A stretch of 64,000 bases of DNA from Ferriphaselus amnicola (lineage in GTDB: Bacteria > Pseudomonadota > Gammaproteobacteria > Burkholderiales > Gallionellaceae), in the NCBI RefSeq assembly GCF_000974685.2, contig NZ_AP018738.1:2170001-2234000 (forward strand), in the 5' to 3' direction. Below are positions 19,951 to 29,890 of this stretch, piece after piece; the first letter of the stretch is position 1; each line of letters begins with the position of its first letter. The translations under genes were made by a program, and so were the position numbers. Under the pieces are notes generated by a model. It worked only from the letters and a program-made list of their open reading frames with translations. It did not search any database and was not told where the DNA came from.

Positions 19951-20716
19951 AGCCATGATCACCACGCTCAAGAGCATCAAGTTATACGGCATGGCGCAGG
20001 CGGTGGATGAACTGGCTAGCCAAGGTTCACCTGCCTATCAGAGTGCACAAGTGATGTTGAGTACCTTGCTCAAGGCCGAGATGGCGGAACGCGAGGTACG
20101 CTCTATCGCCTACCAGATGAAGGCATCCCGTTTCCCAGTCTACCGTGACTTGGCGAGTTTCGACTTCAGCCAGAGCGTGGTGAACGAGGCACTCATCCGG
20201 CAGTTGCATCGATGCGAGTTCTTGGATCAGGCACACAATGTGGTGCTGGTCGGAGGCCCTGGCACGGGCAAGACGCATCTGGCGACGGCACTCGGTGTGC
20301 AGGCGGTGCAACATCAGCATCGTCGAGTCAGGTTCTTCTCGACCATTGAGTTGGTGAATGCGTTGGAGTTGGAGAAGGCTGCGGGCAAACAGGGGCAGAT
20401 TGCTAACCGGATGATGTATGCCGATCTGGTGATTCTGGATGAGTTGGGCTATCTGCCGTTCAGCCAAGCGGGAGGTGCATTACTGTTCCACTTCATTGGC
20501 AAACTCTATGAGCGCACGAGTCTTGTGATCACGACCAACTTAAGCTTCGCTGAATGGGGCTGTGTGTTCGGGGATGCAAAGATGACAACGGCGTTGCTCG
20601 ACAGGTTGACGCACCACTGCCACATCGTGGAGTCCGGCAACGACAGTTACCGCTTCAGAAACAGTTCAACTCAATCGGGAAAGGAGGGCAAAAACAGAAA
20701 ACTATCCACAACTTGA
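19940..20716 (+). CDS. istB: IS21 helper ATPase IstB
   Basis: 258 residues, DnaC/AAA+ type. Walker A is [10 protein letters not shown] and Walker B is [12 protein letters not shown]. IstB selects the target and activates IstA by bending DNA. Length and motifs are normal, so this copy should be functional. Confidence 0.94.
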   Translation: MQHEAMITTLKSIKLYGMAQAVDELASQGSPAYQSAQVMLSTLLKAEMAEREVRSIAYQMKASRFPVYRDLASFDFSQSVVNEALIRQLHRCEFLDQAHNVVLVGGPGTGKTHLATALGVQAVQHQHRRVRFFSTIELVNALELEKAAGKQGQIANRMMYADLVILDELGYLPFSQAGGALLFHFIGKLYERTSLVITTNLSFAEWGCVFGDAKMTTALLDRLTHHCHIVESGNDSYRFRNSSTQSGKEGKNRKLSTT

Positions 20717-20810
20717 AACGTTCAGAGATAATTCAAGGGTGGGTCAAAGTTCAATGCAATTGGTGGGTCAGTTTTACACGCAATTCAACAATCTAGAACC
20801 AGAGCGAACC

Positions 20811-20915
20811 GTAACCTATTGATATATAATGAAAAACATAACACGATGGCAATAAAAAAGCCACTTTAATCAGTGGCTTGTTTATACGCAATTGGCGTCC
20901 CCACGGGGATTCGAA
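20811..20915. repeat. att copy at tRNA-Glu 3' end and terminator
   Basis: Right partner of the 16770-16868 repeat: the 14-base block at 20811-20824, a terminator hairpin (arms GCCACT and AGTGGC, within 20860-20877), then TACGCAATTGGC leading into the tRNA-Glu 3' end. The hairpin lies just downstream of the leftward tRNA genes and probably ends their transcript. Confidence 0.65.
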
Positions 20916-20968
20916 CCCCGGTTACCGCCGTGAAAGGGCGATGTCCTAGGCCTCTAGACGATGGGGAC
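20893..20968 (-). tRNA. tRNA-Glu (anticodon TTC)
   Basis: 76 bases with encoded CCA. The anticodon loop is CTTTCAC between CGCC and GGCG arms, the T-loop GGTTCGAAT is intact and the acceptor stem is GTCCCC/GGGGAC. It is downstream of gltX with tRNA-Ala between, a common order, and forms the right border of island C. Confidence 0.97.
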
Positions 20969-20989
20969 GTAGGACTTCCGTTTTCTTCT

Positions 20990-21065
<76 letters not shown>

Positions 21066-21132
21066 GTACCTCGAAAGAGCGCGCATTATATTGACCGACC
21101 CTGCAGTTGTAAAGCCGGTTTGTGAATATTTT

Positions 21133-22524
21133 TTAAAGATGCTTTTTTATCCTTGCCAGCGCCAGCTCGCGCGGGAATAGCGCCACTACGGCATCCACTG
21201 ACGGAGTATGAGTCTGTCCGACCAACATCACACGCAAAGGCATCGCCAACTTTGGCATCTTCAATCCGTGATTTCCGATGACCTGCTTGATCAACGCACC
21301 AATGGAGGCCGCACTCCACTCCACAGTCGCCAGCTCCTCCACCAGTTCAGCCAAGGCGGGTACAGCTTCCGGTATCAACTGTTCGCTCAGCAATGCCTGC
21401 GATGGCTGCAGATCGATGTAAAACACCTCTGCTTCGTCGGCCAATGTGTTCAAGTTAGCAACGCGCCCCTTATAAAGAGCCATGATGTCAGCGAGCGCGG
21501 GAGCATCGGTGACGACGATGCCACGCGCTTGCAGGCGTGTACGCACCAGCTCGGCCAAGCGAGCATCATCAGCTAGCTTGAGGTAATGCGCGTTCAGCCA
21601 ATTAAGCTTTTCGGTGTTGAACTGCGCGGCTGAGGGGGTGATGTGATCAAGGTCGAACCACTCGCAGAATTGCTCAATATTGAAAATCTCATCGTCGCCG
21701 TGCGACCAACCGAGGCGCCCCAGATAGTTCAGCACCGCCTCGGGCAAATAGCCATCATCATCATATTGAGTGACAGAAACCGCTCCGTGACGCTTGGATA
21801 GCTTTTGACCGTCGTCGCCCAGAATCATCGAAAGATGCGCGTAGTGCGGCGGTGTCGCGCCCAGTGCGCGCAGCAGATTGATCTGGCGCGGCGTGTTATT
21901 GACGTGATCATCGCCACGAATAACGTGAGTGATGCCCATATCCCAGTCGTCCACCACTACGCAGAAGTTATACGTCGGCGTACCGTCAGAGCGGGCGATG
22001 ATGAAATCATCCAGCTCAGCGTTGGCGAACTCGATGTAATCTTTGACCTGATCCTTCCAAGCAACCACGCCTTCGGTCGGATTTTTAAAGCGGATCACGG
22101 GCGCAACGCCTACCGGCAGCTGCGGCAGAACCTTCCCAGCATCAGGTCGCCAGCGCCCATCGTAACGGGGCTTTTCACCGCGCTCACGCTGCGCTTCCCG
22201 AATCGCATCCAGCTCCTCGGACGACATATAGCATCGGTAGGCCGTACCCTCATCCAGCATCTGCTGGATCACCTGCTTGTAACGTTCCATGCGCTGCATC
22301 TGGTAGAACGGACCTTCGTCGTAATCCAGATTCAGCCACTTCATGCCATCAAGAATGGCTTGCACCGCTTCCGGTGTAGAGCGCTCCACATCGGTATCCT
22401 CGATGCGCAAAATGAAGTGCCCACCATGACGTTTGGCATAGGCCCAAGAAAACAGCGCAGTGCGCGCGCCGCCAATATGAAGATAGCCGGTAGGACTGGG
22501 AGCAAAACGGGTACGAACGGTCAT
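21133..22524 (-). CDS. gltX: Glutamyl-tRNA synthetase
   Basis: 463 residues. The class I signature HIGG lies in [18 protein letters not shown] and the second ATP motif is KLSKRHG. It charges tRNA-Glu with glutamate. The length is normal and the start ATG begins the conserved [10 protein letters not shown]. It is followed by tRNA-Ala and tRNA-Glu. Being essential, it constrains recombination between the two IS21 copies that flank it. Confidence 0.97.
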   Translation of the reverse strand: MTVRTRFAPSPTGYLHIGGARTALFSWAYAKRHGGHFILRIEDTDVERSTPEAVQAILDGMKWLNLDYDEGPFYQMQRMERYKQVIQQMLDEGTAYRCYMSSEELDAIREAQRERGEKPRYDGRWRPDAGKVLPQLPVGVAPVIRFKNPTEGVVAWKDQVKDYIEFANAELDDFIIARSDGTPTYNFCVVVDDWDMGITHVIRGDDHVNNTPRQINLLRALGATPPHYAHLSMILGDDGQKLSKRHGAVSVTQYDDDGYLPEAVLNYLGRLGWSHGDDEIFNIEQFCEWFDLDHITPSAAQFNTEKLNWLNAHYLKLADDARLAELVRTRLQARGIVVTDAPALADIMALYKGRVANLNTLADEAEVFYIDLQPSQALLSEQLIPEAVPALAELVEELATVEWSAASIGALIKQVIGNHGLKMPKLAMPLRVMLVGQTHTPSVDAVVALFPRELALARIKKHL

Positions 22525-22593
22525 GGTACGAGGCGGTGAAATTTAAAGAGGTCGCATTTTACGCCAGCTGAGGCGCTGCGCGCGACAAACAAA

Positions 22594-22622
22594 TTGACCG
22601 CCAGCTCGCGGTTGTGATTTAA
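22594..22622 (+). promoter_or_regulatory. Stable-RNA type promoter before the tRNA-Val 5' half
   Basis: TTGACC (22594-22599) and ATTTAA (22617-22622) are 17 bases apart. A GC-rich discriminator (CCGCGCCC) follows, as in stringently controlled tRNA promoters, and the tRNA sequence begins 15 bases further on. It now appears to drive only a broken tRNA. Confidence 0.6.
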
Positions 22623-22632
22623 TCCGCGCCCT

Positions 22633-22674
22633 TGATTGGGCGGTTAGCTCAGCGGTAGAGCACTGCCTTCACAC
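22633..22674 (+). repeat. Left 42-base direct repeat of island A
   Basis: These 42 bases (TGATT plus the tRNA-Val 5' half) recur exactly at 27997-28038. The pair bounds island A and ends in the anticodon stem-loop, the probable crossover point. Confidence 0.85.
22638..22674 (+). pseudogene. tRNA-Val(CAC) 5' half, orphan
   Basis: 37 bases identical to the 5' half of the complete tRNA-Val at 28002, up to and including the anticodon loop (CCTTCACAC). It then diverges into unrelated island DNA. This is probably the original chromosomal 5' half, still behind its own promoter. Confidence 0.9.
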
Positions 22675-23320
22675 AGCCTTGATCCAGATAGTGAAAATCA
22701 AGCACTTACGCAAATAATCCTGTAAAAGCAACAACATATCCTCACGAAACTTCACGGCACTTCACGAATATTCACGATAATTAATAGAAAAATCAGACAA
22801 AATTTTCTATTTTTTTTCTATCGGGATATGAGCCAAAACGAGCTTCTCCCATTGCTGCGTGAAATAGTTTCCCCGCGGTGTCGCTCCCACGATTGAGCAA
22901 GTCGCAAAGCTTTTCAAGAAGTCGAAAGGGGAAATTTAGAACGAAATTTCTCAAGGCCATTTTTTCCTGTAAAGCTCTTTTGGCAATGTAAAGTTGCTGT
23001 TCTTGAACTCGCAAGGTATCTCGATAGGGGGATTGCCTATGTTCGAATATTTTCTCTTTTCCAGTCTAGGAGCGCCTACGCCGCCCCCTGCCTGTTTCAC
23101 CGTAGCTACCGAAAGTCAAGAAACCACAGACCACAACCCCAGCTCGTCAGATTCTTGAGAAGGTTGATCTGCCTATGGAACTGTGTAGGAATTGCTGATA
23201 AATTGGCACTGAATGGCGTTCGCCAAAGTCCTCAATAAATTCTGGACAACTGCGCTTGCAACAGGCGCAAGAAGATCGTGGGATAAGAGTGCGGCAATAT
23301 CAATTCATACTCGGACGTAT
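22675..23320. other. Island A left end without a convincing gene
   Basis: About 650 AT-rich bases. They contain the phased repeats. A leftward frame at 22793-23014 (73 codons, TTG start, no ribosome site) could encode a small protein but no family or signal supports it. The longer reading of the histidine kinase would start at 23213. Confidence 0.4.
22741..22780. repeat. Four helically phased TTCACG repeats at island A left end
   Basis: CTCACG at 22741 and TTCACG at 22751, 22761 and 22771 give four copies at an exact 10-base period, all on one face of the helix. They lie 67-106 bases inside the left end of island A, where recombinase arm-type or excisionase sites are expected. Confidence 0.6.
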
Positions 23321-24769
23321 ATGGCACTAATTAGTAGACTCACTATTTGGTTTGGTTTAATGCTCGTTGCAGTCATTACTGTGCTTGTTCTTTTGATTTC
23401 AGTTCTGCAACAGACTACTGCTGCTGATGATCTGAGGAGCAGAACCGAATCCCTGATTCTGGCCGCATCGCAACTGCAAGCCAACTTAGTTGACGCAGAG
23501 ACAGCTCAACGTGGATTCATATTGACAGGGGATGAATCCTTTCTTGAGCCATACTTAAAAGTGAAAGACTCCTTTGATGTAAGGATCAATGAACTCCGTC
23601 AAATCCCTAAACATAATCCAGCTCAACTCGAGAGGGTCAATAGACTGTCATTTCTTATAAATGAGAAGTTAAGAGTTAACACTGCTAATATCGATTTGCG
23701 ACGAAGGCAACAGTTGGAAACTCCTTTCCTAGCCACGCGGTTGGGTGAGGGAAAGCGCATCATGGATGAAATTCGAATTGAAATATATGAATACATCCGC
23801 ATCGAAGAGCAGCTTCTAGCCGAACGTAAGGGAGTAGTATCAAGAAACATCAAATGGCTAATGGTTTTGATATTCGGCTTAAGCATTCTGGCGCTTGCTT
23901 CTGCTGCCTTTGCTACATTAGTTATCCTAAGGGACTCAAGGCGTCGTATTTCAATTGAGTTGAATGCTCGCGCAGTTCTGCAAGAAAAGAATTCAGAACT
24001 AGAGCTTATGACAAATAAGCTAATTGAAGATGAAGCATTGATACGAGAGCAGCAACAGCAAGCACTCGAGTCTCGCGAAAGGATGATTCAAATAGAGAAG
24101 TTGACATCGATTGGTACGATGGTAGGGGGGGTGGCGCATGAAATTAACAATCCGTTAATGGGAGTTATGAACTACGTCGAGTATGCCAAGGACAAGGCAA
24201 TAGATCCAAAATCGATTGAGGTGCTGAAAAGTGCCCTGCAAGAAATTGAGCGAATTAAAAAAATCGTACAAAACATGCTTGTGTTTATTCGCACGGATAA
24301 TACAAAGCAAGTGACATGCAATGTTCAAGATGCAATCAAACAAGTGAGCTCTTTACTTCAAGGCGAACTCTCTAGAGGAAATGTGGAGTTGGAGGTAAAG
24401 ATTGACGCGAATTTGCCGATGATTCGTTGCGCAGCTAGTTCTTTGCAGCAGGTTCTTGTGAATCTATTATTAAACGCTAGGGATGCGGTAGATAAGCAAA
24501 GTAAGCCGCAAATACGTATCGTCGCATCAACTTCAAATATGCATGTCGTTCTGAGAGTCTGCGATAACGGGGGGGGGGTTCCAGAAGAGTATAGGGCTCG
24601 AATTTTCGAGCCATTTTTCACTACTAAACCTGTTGGGAAGGGAACTGGGTTGGGTTTATCTGTCTCAAGAGAGTTAGTTGAGCAAGTTGGTGGGACTCTA
24701 GAATTAGATCAAGGCACCAGCGATGGCTGTTGCATGAAAATGACATTCAAGGCTGTATCAAATAGTTAG
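23321..24769 (+). CDS. CHASE3-domain sensor histidine kinase
   Basis: About 482 residues from ATG 23321 (an upstream in-frame ATG at 23213 is possible; neither has a clear ribosome site). Transmembrane helix at about 8-30, a CHASE3 periplasmic domain ([21 protein letters not shown]), a second helix at about 190-212, a coiled coil, then HisKA with the phospho-histidine in [12 protein letters not shown] box (LLNARDAV) and G boxes ([15 protein letters not shown]). The kinase should phosphorylate the response regulator that starts 11 bases downstream, now truncated. The signal is unknown. Confidence 0.9.
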   Translation: MALISRLTIWFGLMLVAVITVLVLLISVLQQTTAADDLRSRTESLILAASQLQANLVDAETAQRGFILTGDESFLEPYLKVKDSFDVRINELRQIPKHNPAQLERVNRLSFLINEKLRVNTANIDLRRRQQLETPFLATRLGEGKRIMDEIRIEIYEYIRIEEQLLAERKGVVSRNIKWLMVLIFGLSILALASAAFATLVILRDSRRRISIELNARAVLQEKNSELELMTNKLIEDEALIREQQQQALESRERMIQIEKLTSIGTMVGGVAHEINNPLMGVMNYVEYAKDKAIDPKSIEVLKSALQEIERIKKIVQNMLVFIRTDNTKQVTCNVQDAIKQVSSLLQGELSRGNVELEVKIDANLPMIRCAASSLQQVLVNLLLNARDAVDKQSKPQIRIVASTSNMHVVLRVCDNGGGVPEEYRARIFEPFFTTKPVGKGTGLGLSVSRELVEQVGGTLELDQGTSDGCCMKMTFKAVSNS

Positions 24770-24779
24770 AGGGGGAGGC

Positions 24780-24988
24780 ATGAGAACAAAGATTTTGGTT
24801 ATTGATGATGATGCGGCAGTCAGGGGGTCCTTTCAGTTGGTGTTAGAGGAAATTGGTTGCGAAGTCCGAGTAGCAGAAGATGGGTTTTCAGGAATTCAGA
24901 TGGCTAAAGAGAGTAGACCAGATCTGATTTTCCTAGACTTAAAAATGCCTGAAATCGATGGTGTTGAGACCATGCGTAGATTGCTGGA
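24780..24988 (+). pseudogene. Response regulator receiver, truncated by IS21
   Basis: About 69 native residues remain: the acidic pocket (VIDDDAAVRG) and phospho-acceptor Asp53 (LIFLDLKMPEIDG) are present, but the conserved Thr/Ser and Lys and any output domain are lost where the IS begins at 24989. It sat in an operon with the upstream kinase. The partner phosphorelay is probably dead unless another regulator substitutes. Confidence 0.88.
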
Positions 24989-25104
24989 TGTTGAATTGCA
25001 CCCAAAACTGACCCACCTAGCGCAGTAAATTGCATCCAAATTTGACCCACGTATAGATACTGTCCTGCTCAATATTTGAGCGGGAACAAACAGGAGTGAT
25101 CAAC

Positions 25105-26619
25105 GTGGCGATATTAAGCAGCATCAGGCGCTGGCATTTGCGCGACAACATGCCCATCAGAGAGATCGTTCGAAGGACCGGACTCTCCCGCAACACCATC
25201 AGGAAGTATTTGACCAACAAAGTCGTTGAGCCCAAGTACCCCAAGCGTAAGACCCCCAGCAAGCTCGACGACTATGCCGTCAAGCTAACTGCATGGCTAA
25301 AGACCGAAGCTGGCAAAGGACGCAAACAGAAGCGTAGTCTCAAGCAACTGCACAGCGACTTGGTGCAGCTAGGCTTCACAGGCTCCTACGACCGAGTGGT
25401 TGCCTTCGCTAAACGATGGCGACAGCAACAACAAGAACAGGCGCAGACGGCGGGACGCGGCACCTTCATTCCGCTCATCTTTGCACCTGGTGAAGCCTTC
25501 CAGTTCGATTGGAGCGAAGACTGGGCCGTCATCGCGGGAGAACGCACCAAACTTCAGATTGCTCACTTCAAACTCAGTCACAGTCGAGCCTTCTATCTGC
25601 GTGCCTATCCGTTGCAGACACACGAGATGCTGTTCGACGCACACAACCATGCCTTCGCTGTCTTCGACGGCGTGCCTGCGCGTGGCATCTACGACAACAT
25701 GCGCACCGCAGTAGACAAGGTCCGACGCGGCAAACAACGCGACGTCAATATCCGCTTCTCTGCCATGGTGAGCCACTACCTGTTCGATGCTGAATTCTGC
25801 AATCCAGCTTCCGGTTGGGAGAAAGGACAGATTGAGAAAAACGTACAAGATGCAAGGCATCGCATCTGGAACAAACTCCCCGCGTTTGGGAGTCTGCATG
25901 AACTCAATGACTGGCTACATCAACGCTGCCTGTCGCTCTGGAAAGAACTCCCTCATCCCCTACAATCGGAACGTCGTATCGCAGATGTCTATGCGGACGA
26001 ACATCCTTGCCTGATGGCGCTGTCCTGCCCATTTGATGGATTTGTTGAACACGTCAAACGCGTGTCGCCGACTTGCTTGGTCATGTTCGAGCGTAACCGC
26101 TACAGTGTTCCGGCCTCCTATGCCAACCGCCCCATCAGCCTGAGGGTGTATGCCGACAAGCTGTTGTTCGTAGCTGAATCTCAAATCATTGCCGAGCATG
26201 TGCGGATGATTTCGAATAAGCATGCTCATGGTCAGACGATCTACGACTGGCGTCATTACCTGAGCGTGCTTCAACGCAAGCCAGGTGCATTGCGCAACGG
26301 TGCACCGTTCGCTGAACTACCCGAAGGCTTCAAGCATTTGCAGAACATCTTGCTCAAGCGACTGGGTGGAGATCGGGAGATGGTAGAAATCTTAGCCCTC
26401 GTCTTACAGCACGATGAAGCTGCCGTGCTCACAGCAGTCGAGTTGGCCCTAGAGAGCGGTGTGCCATCCAAGCAGCATGTGCTCAATCTGCTGACGCGAC
26501 TGATTGAGCCTGCACCACCAGCCCCTGTTGATACGCCGGCCCATCTGACGCTCGTGGTCGAGCCGCAGTCTAACGTTAGCCGCTATGACCAATTGAGGGA
26601 GGTGCGCCATGCAGCATGA
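25105..26619 (+). CDS. istA: IS21 transposase IstA, copy 2
   Basis: Same protein as the copy in island C: N-terminal helix-turn-helix, DDE catalytic core and C-terminal domain, all intact. The same GTG start with AGGAG is used. Sequence identity with copy 1 implies recent transposition or gene conversion. Confidence 0.93.
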   Translation: MAILSSIRRWHLRDNMPIREIVRRTGLSRNTIRKYLTNKVVEPKYPKRKTPSKLDDYAVKLTAWLKTEAGKGRKQKRSLKQLHSDLVQLGFTGSYDRVVAFAKRWRQQQQEQAQTAGRGTFIPLIFAPGEAFQFDWSEDWAVIAGERTKLQIAHFKLSHSRAFYLRAYPLQTHEMLFDAHNHAFAVFDGVPARGIYDNMRTAVDKVRRGKQRDVNIRFSAMVSHYLFDAEFCNPASGWEKGQIEKNVQDARHRIWNKLPAFGSLHELNDWLHQRCLSLWKELPHPLQSERRIADVYADEHPCLMALSCPFDGFVEHVKRVSPTCLVMFERNRYSVPASYANRPISLRVYADKLLFVAESQIIAEHVRMISNKHAHGQTIYDWRHYLSVLQRKPGALRNGAPFAELPEGFKHLQNILLKRLGGDREMVEILALVLQHDEAAVLTAVELALESGVPSKQHVLNLLTRLIEPAPPAPVDTPAHLTLVVEPQSNVSRYDQLREVRHAA

Positions 26620-27385
26620 AGCCATGATCACCACGCTCAAGAGCATCAAGTTATACGGCATGGCGCAGGCGGTGGATGAACTGGCTAGCCAAGGTTCACC
26701 TGCCTATCAGAGTGCACAAGTGATGTTGAGTACCTTGCTCAAGGCCGAGATGGCGGAACGCGAGGTACGCTCTATCGCCTACCAGATGAAGGCATCCCGT
26801 TTCCCAGTCTACCGTGACTTGGCGAGTTTCGACTTCAGCCAGAGCGTGGTGAACGAGGCACTCATCCGGCAGTTGCATCGATGCGAGTTCTTGGATCAGG
26901 CACACAATGTGGTGCTGGTCGGAGGCCCTGGCACGGGCAAGACGCATCTGGCGACGGCACTCGGTGTGCAGGCGGTGCAACATCAGCATCGTCGAGTCAG
27001 GTTCTTCTCGACCATTGAGTTGGTGAATGCGTTGGAGTTGGAGAAGGCTGCGGGCAAACAGGGGCAGATTGCTAACCGGATGATGTATGCCGATCTGGTG
27101 ATTCTGGATGAGTTGGGCTATCTGCCGTTCAGCCAAGCGGGAGGTGCATTACTGTTCCACTTCATTGGCAAACTCTATGAGCGCACGAGTCTTGTGATCA
27201 CGACCAACTTAAGCTTCGCTGAATGGGGCTGTGTGTTCGGGGATGCAAAGATGACAACGGCGTTGCTCGACAGGTTGACGCACCACTGCCACATCGTGGA
27301 GTCCGGCAACGACAGTTACCGCTTCAGAAACAGTTCAACTCAATCGGGAAAGGAGGGCAAAAACAGAAAACTATCCACAACTTGA
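26609..27385 (+). CDS. istB: IS21 helper ATPase IstB, copy 2
   Basis: Same 258-residue AAA+ protein as copy 1 with [10 protein letters not shown] and [12 protein letters not shown]. It overlaps istA by 11 bases. Confidence 0.94.
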   Translation: MQHEAMITTLKSIKLYGMAQAVDELASQGSPAYQSAQVMLSTLLKAEMAEREVRSIAYQMKASRFPVYRDLASFDFSQSVVNEALIRQLHRCEFLDQAHNVVLVGGPGTGKTHLATALGVQAVQHQHRRVRFFSTIELVNALELEKAAGKQGQIANRMMYADLVILDELGYLPFSQAGGALLFHFIGKLYERTSLVITTNLSFAEWGCVFGDAKMTTALLDRLTHHCHIVESGNDSYRFRNSSTQSGKEGKNRKLSTT

Positions 27386-27459
27386 AACGTTCAGAGATAA
27401 TTCAAGGGTGGGTCAAAGTTCAATGCAATTGGTGGGTCAGTTTTACACGCAATTCAACA

Positions 27460-28001
27460 CAAGGTGCTTAGTGCCATAAAAAGCAGCAAAATGCGAAGGA
27501 AGCTGTGCGCTACTCTGGACGAGGCTAAGGCTTGGATAATGCAAGAGGTCAAGGTTGAGGCCGACTTGGATACGGCACATCAGACCTGAATGTGTGATTT
27601 ACCCATAAAGATGGTAGTGTTAGTCTAATACCCCACCTTGCCCCCGATGGCCCCACCAGAATACCCCTGTTATCCCGCCGCCCCAGTCGCCCCCCAGTGA
27701 GTGACTCGGAAGACGCTCAAGGGCGAGTTCGGTAACCTGCCTTTCGGGATCCCCTGAGATCGGCTGGATATGAGGCGGGCACTTATGTCTTCCAAACAAG
27801 AAATTTCTTCTAATCTGAATGCGCGCTGTAGATTTCTCTTGTCTACTAATTGTTTTTTTATTTTGCCCTGCTAGAATGTGAGACTTGATTAACGAATTAC
27901 ATTGAGAAGGTCTGGCTTTTTGGGATTTTTTTCTATTATTTTTCTATTATTTTTTCCGATTAACCAAAATAATACGATAAATCGTTAATAAACAAATGAT
28001 T
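27460..28001. other. Island A right remnant and AT-rich end
   Basis: A frame entering from the IS runs about 43 codons to a stop at 27587-27589 (VLSAIKSSKMRRKLCATLDEAK...), probably the tail of a gene whose body was lost; it was not recognised. From 27840 the DNA is AT-rich with repeated TTTTTCTATTATTT-like units before the tRNA-Val. No tRNA-type promoter as clear as that at 22594 is seen, though weak AT-rich options exist. Confidence 0.45.
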
Positions 28002-28076
28002 GGGCGGTTAGCTCAGCGGTAGAGCACTGCCTTCACACGGCAGGGGTCACTGGTTCGAACCCAGTATCGCCCACCA
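28002..28076 (+). tRNA. tRNA-Val (anticodon CAC), complete
   Basis: 75 bases with encoded CCA. The anticodon arm is CTGCC-TTCACAC-GGCAG, the T-loop GGTTCGAAC is intact and the acceptor stem is GGGCGGT/ATCGCCC. Its 5' half matches the orphan at 22638 and its 3' half matches the orphan at 37547. It lies at the junction of islands A and B, so each half may come from a different island. Confidence 0.97.
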
Positions 28077-28081
28077 ATCAA
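28027..28081 (+). repeat. Left 55-base direct repeat of island B
   Basis: Starts at the anticodon stem (CTGCC) and runs through the tRNA 3' end plus ATCAA. It recurs exactly at 37547-37601. The overlap with the island A repeat is CTGCCTTCACAC (28027-28038), the probable common crossover core. Confidence 0.9.
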
Positions 28082-28619
28082 ATCAGATGGTTATGTAATT
28101 CTACATCACTCACCATCCCCCCGTATAACCAATTTTCCGGATTTAATTTGGGAAAATTTGGGATGCTGACTTACTCTGCACTTCATAAATATCTTCATCA
28201 CATCAAGCTGCCCGAAATTGTTTTTTCTATTTCTGCTGGCAGTTGCAGGAATCACCAGAAAATCTTAATCAGGCAAACTCGGCGCAATGCCACCTGTCGC
28301 TCCTGAAATTCCACAGGCCGATGTCCAATCGTCGGCCTTTCCGGTCATTAGAGACGACGCTGTTGAAAGGCCGGTGTGATTTGCACAGCGGACCGAGTTT
28401 TTTCTTGGGCTATGTGTATGCAAGTCTTACAACTGATTAGACAGAAACTCAATCCCTGTGCGCTGATTTGCAGGCATTACCTTTTCAGGATGCATATCTT
28501 TGGAAGTGTAGTGCTTCTCCATCCCTCAAGTATGTGATGAAAGTTACATAAGTAACTTATTGAAATAATATGTTTACAATTAAATATTCGAAGAAATAGA
28601 ATAGTAATCTAATACTTAC
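28077..28619. other. Island B left end and operon leader
   Basis: No convincing gene. A near-palindrome (CCAATTTTCC ... GGGAAAATTTGG, about 28127-28160) lies 50 bases inside the end and may be a recombinase accessory site. A frame at 28243-28440 lacks support. The promoter and operator of the cargo operon are at 28541-28571. Confidence 0.45.
28541..28571 (+). promoter_or_regulatory. Promoter with overlapping palindromic operator for the island B operon
   Basis: TTACAT (28544-28549) and TAATAT (28566-28571) are 16 bases apart. A perfect palindrome, AAGTTAC-N4-GTAACTT (28541-28558), covers the -35 box and part of the spacer. The TetR-family gene in the same operon is the likely repressor. Confidence 0.65.
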
Positions 28620-29888
28620 TTGCGGGGTTTATGTGTGCGAATAATTGGTCGACCTTCACTACGTTGGGCGATTTTGCGCTGTAGGCATAAAGTCCTTTCT
28701 GGGCTTAAGTCGCTAAATCTCTCAAGACGGAAAATTTCACTACTGGCGATAGCCGCTGCGTTGTTTTCCATATTCCTGTGGGTCATTCTGACTCAAGGGC
28801 CACTGGCTCCCGTTAAGGTAACGACTGACAAAATTAAAGTTGCCAATCTTGCTCCAGAGGTTTTCGGAGTGGGCATCATCGAAGCTAGGCATACTTACAA
28901 CATCGCGCCAATCATGAATGGCCGAGTGAGTCGAGTGTTGGTTGATCAGGGCGACAAAGTGTTGGCAGGACAAGTCATCGCTGAGATCGACCCCATCGAC
29001 CTTAATGAAAAACTTGCCAGCAGTCAGCACATGGCAGAGCGGGCTGCCAATACCGTCAAGGTTGCCGAGGCTCAGTTGCTTGAGGCTCAGAGCCGCAGCA
29101 GAACCACGACCTCGACTCATGCACGATTTTCGGAATTGCATACGCGCGGCTTTATCAGCCAAGAAATGCTGGACGCCAAACTGCACGAAAGAACTGCCGC
29201 GATCGCCGCTGTGGATGCTGCAGCAGCGAACTTGTCTGCCGCCAAACGCGAGTATGCCAAAACCCTTTCCGACTCTAAGGGGGCGAAGAAGCTGCAAGAG
29301 CAAACTCGGTTGATCAGTCCGGTGAGCGGTATCGTCACAGCCCGTATGGTGGATAATGGAGCCATTCTTTCACCCGGCCAAACGGCACTGCAAGTGGTTG
29401 AGCCGAGCGACTTGTGGGTTAAAACCCGCGTGGATCAGAAGCAGTCTGGCATGCTACAGCCGGGATTTAAGGCGGATATTGTGTTGCGCTCCCAGCCGCA
29501 ACTCCATATTCCTGGGGCGCTGGCGCGTATCGACTTGATCAGTGATTCCGTTACGGAAGAGCGTATCGTCAATGTGGCATTCTCAACCCAGGAAATCCAT
29601 CCGAGTTTGGGGGAGTACGCGGAAATTACTTTCCAGCTCCCTTTGCTTGAGCGGGCGATCTCCATTCCCAGCGCGGCGGTTAAGCGCATCAACCAGCAGG
29701 AGGCGGTTTGGGTGTTGCAAGAGGGGCATGCCCAGTTGCGCTTTATTAAGACGGGTGTTTCTTCGCTGGATGGGCGCACTCAAGTCATCGACGGCCTTGG
29801 TGCTCAAGATGAGGTGATTGTCTATAGCCAACAGGCACTGCACGACGGTTTGAAGGTCAGGGTCGTTCCCGAAATTGTGAGGAACTGA
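28620..29888 (+). CDS. Periplasmic adaptor (HlyD/MFP) subunit
   Basis: Up to 422 residues. One membrane anchor (ISLLAIAAALFSIFLWVIL, about 43-62) is followed by a split lipoyl domain, an alpha-helical hairpin (about 125-225) and beta-barrel domains. It should link the inner-membrane permease to an outer-membrane or periplasmic partner. There is no in-frame ATG before the anchor; TTG 28620 and GTG 28635 are the options, so the start is uncertain. It ends 2 bases before the permease gene. Confidence 0.85.
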   Translation: MRGLCVRIIGRPSLRWAILRCRHKVLSGLKSLNLSRRKISLLAIAAALFSIFLWVILTQGPLAPVKVTTDKIKVANLAPEVFGVGIIEARHTYNIAPIMNGRVSRVLVDQGDKVLAGQVIAEIDPIDLNEKLASSQHMAERAANTVKVAEAQLLEAQSRSRTTTSTHARFSELHTRGFISQEMLDAKLHERTAAIAAVDAAAANLSAAKREYAKTLSDSKGAKKLQEQTRLISPVSGIVTARMVDNGAILSPGQTALQVVEPSDLWVKTRVDQKQSGMLQPGFKADIVLRSQPQLHIPGALARIDLISDSVTEERIVNVAFSTQEIHPSLGEYAEITFQLPLLERAISIPSAAVKRINQQEAVWVLQEGHAQLRFIKTGVSSLDGRTQVIDGLGAQDEVIVYSQQALHDGLKVRVVPEIVRN

Positions 29889-29890
29889 AC

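Larger units (their letters stand above)
18320..20790 (+). mobile_element. IS21-family insertion sequence, copy 1
   Basis: 2471 bases bounded by imperfect 29-base inverted repeats that start TGTTGAATTGC and end in CAACA. Subterminal copies of the GACCCAC motif lie inside each end, as expected for IS21 transposase sites. It carries istA and istB. The flanks (GCAGG left, ATCTA right) do not match, so no target duplication is visible. It appears identical to the copy at 24989-27459. Confidence 0.95.
16784..20892. mobile_element. Island C, remnant integrative element at tRNA-Glu
   Basis: About 4.1 kb between the degenerate att copy and the tRNA-Glu gene. It holds a hypothetical gene, an AlpA-like gene, a truncated cassette gene and an IS21-family copy. 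No integrase remains. Because the IS lies 20 bases from the right repeat and cuts a gene, the integrase probably lay in a segment lost next to the IS; this is inference. Confidence 0.6.
24989..27459 (+). mobile_element. IS21-family insertion sequence, copy 2
   Basis: 2471 bases, apparently identical to copy 1 including its inverted repeats. It interrupts the response regulator. The left flank (CTGGA) and right flank (CAAGG) do not match, so there is no target duplication. It is in direct orientation to copy 1; exact recombination between them would delete gltX and the tRNA genes. Confidence 0.95.
22675..28038. mobile_element. Island A, integrated in tRNA-Val anticodon loop
   Basis: About 5.4 kb between the two 42-base repeats. 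It holds phased repeats at the left end, a histidine kinase, a response regulator cut by an IS21 copy, and about 540 bases of remnant DNA. No integrase is present. Its right end appears to supply a tRNA-Val 5' half. The AT-rich right end and lack of host-type genes support foreign origin. Confidence 0.7.

Noticed and set aside
22741-22780. CRISPR array
   Set aside because: The repeats are 6-10 bases at a 10-base period with no spacers and no cas genes nearby.
22793-23014. Leftward 73-codon frame in island A
   Set aside because: TTG start without a ribosome site and no family; kept only as a note in the region entry.
28243-28440. Rightward 65-codon frame in the island B leader
   Set aside because: No ribosome site or domain, and unusual composition for a protein.
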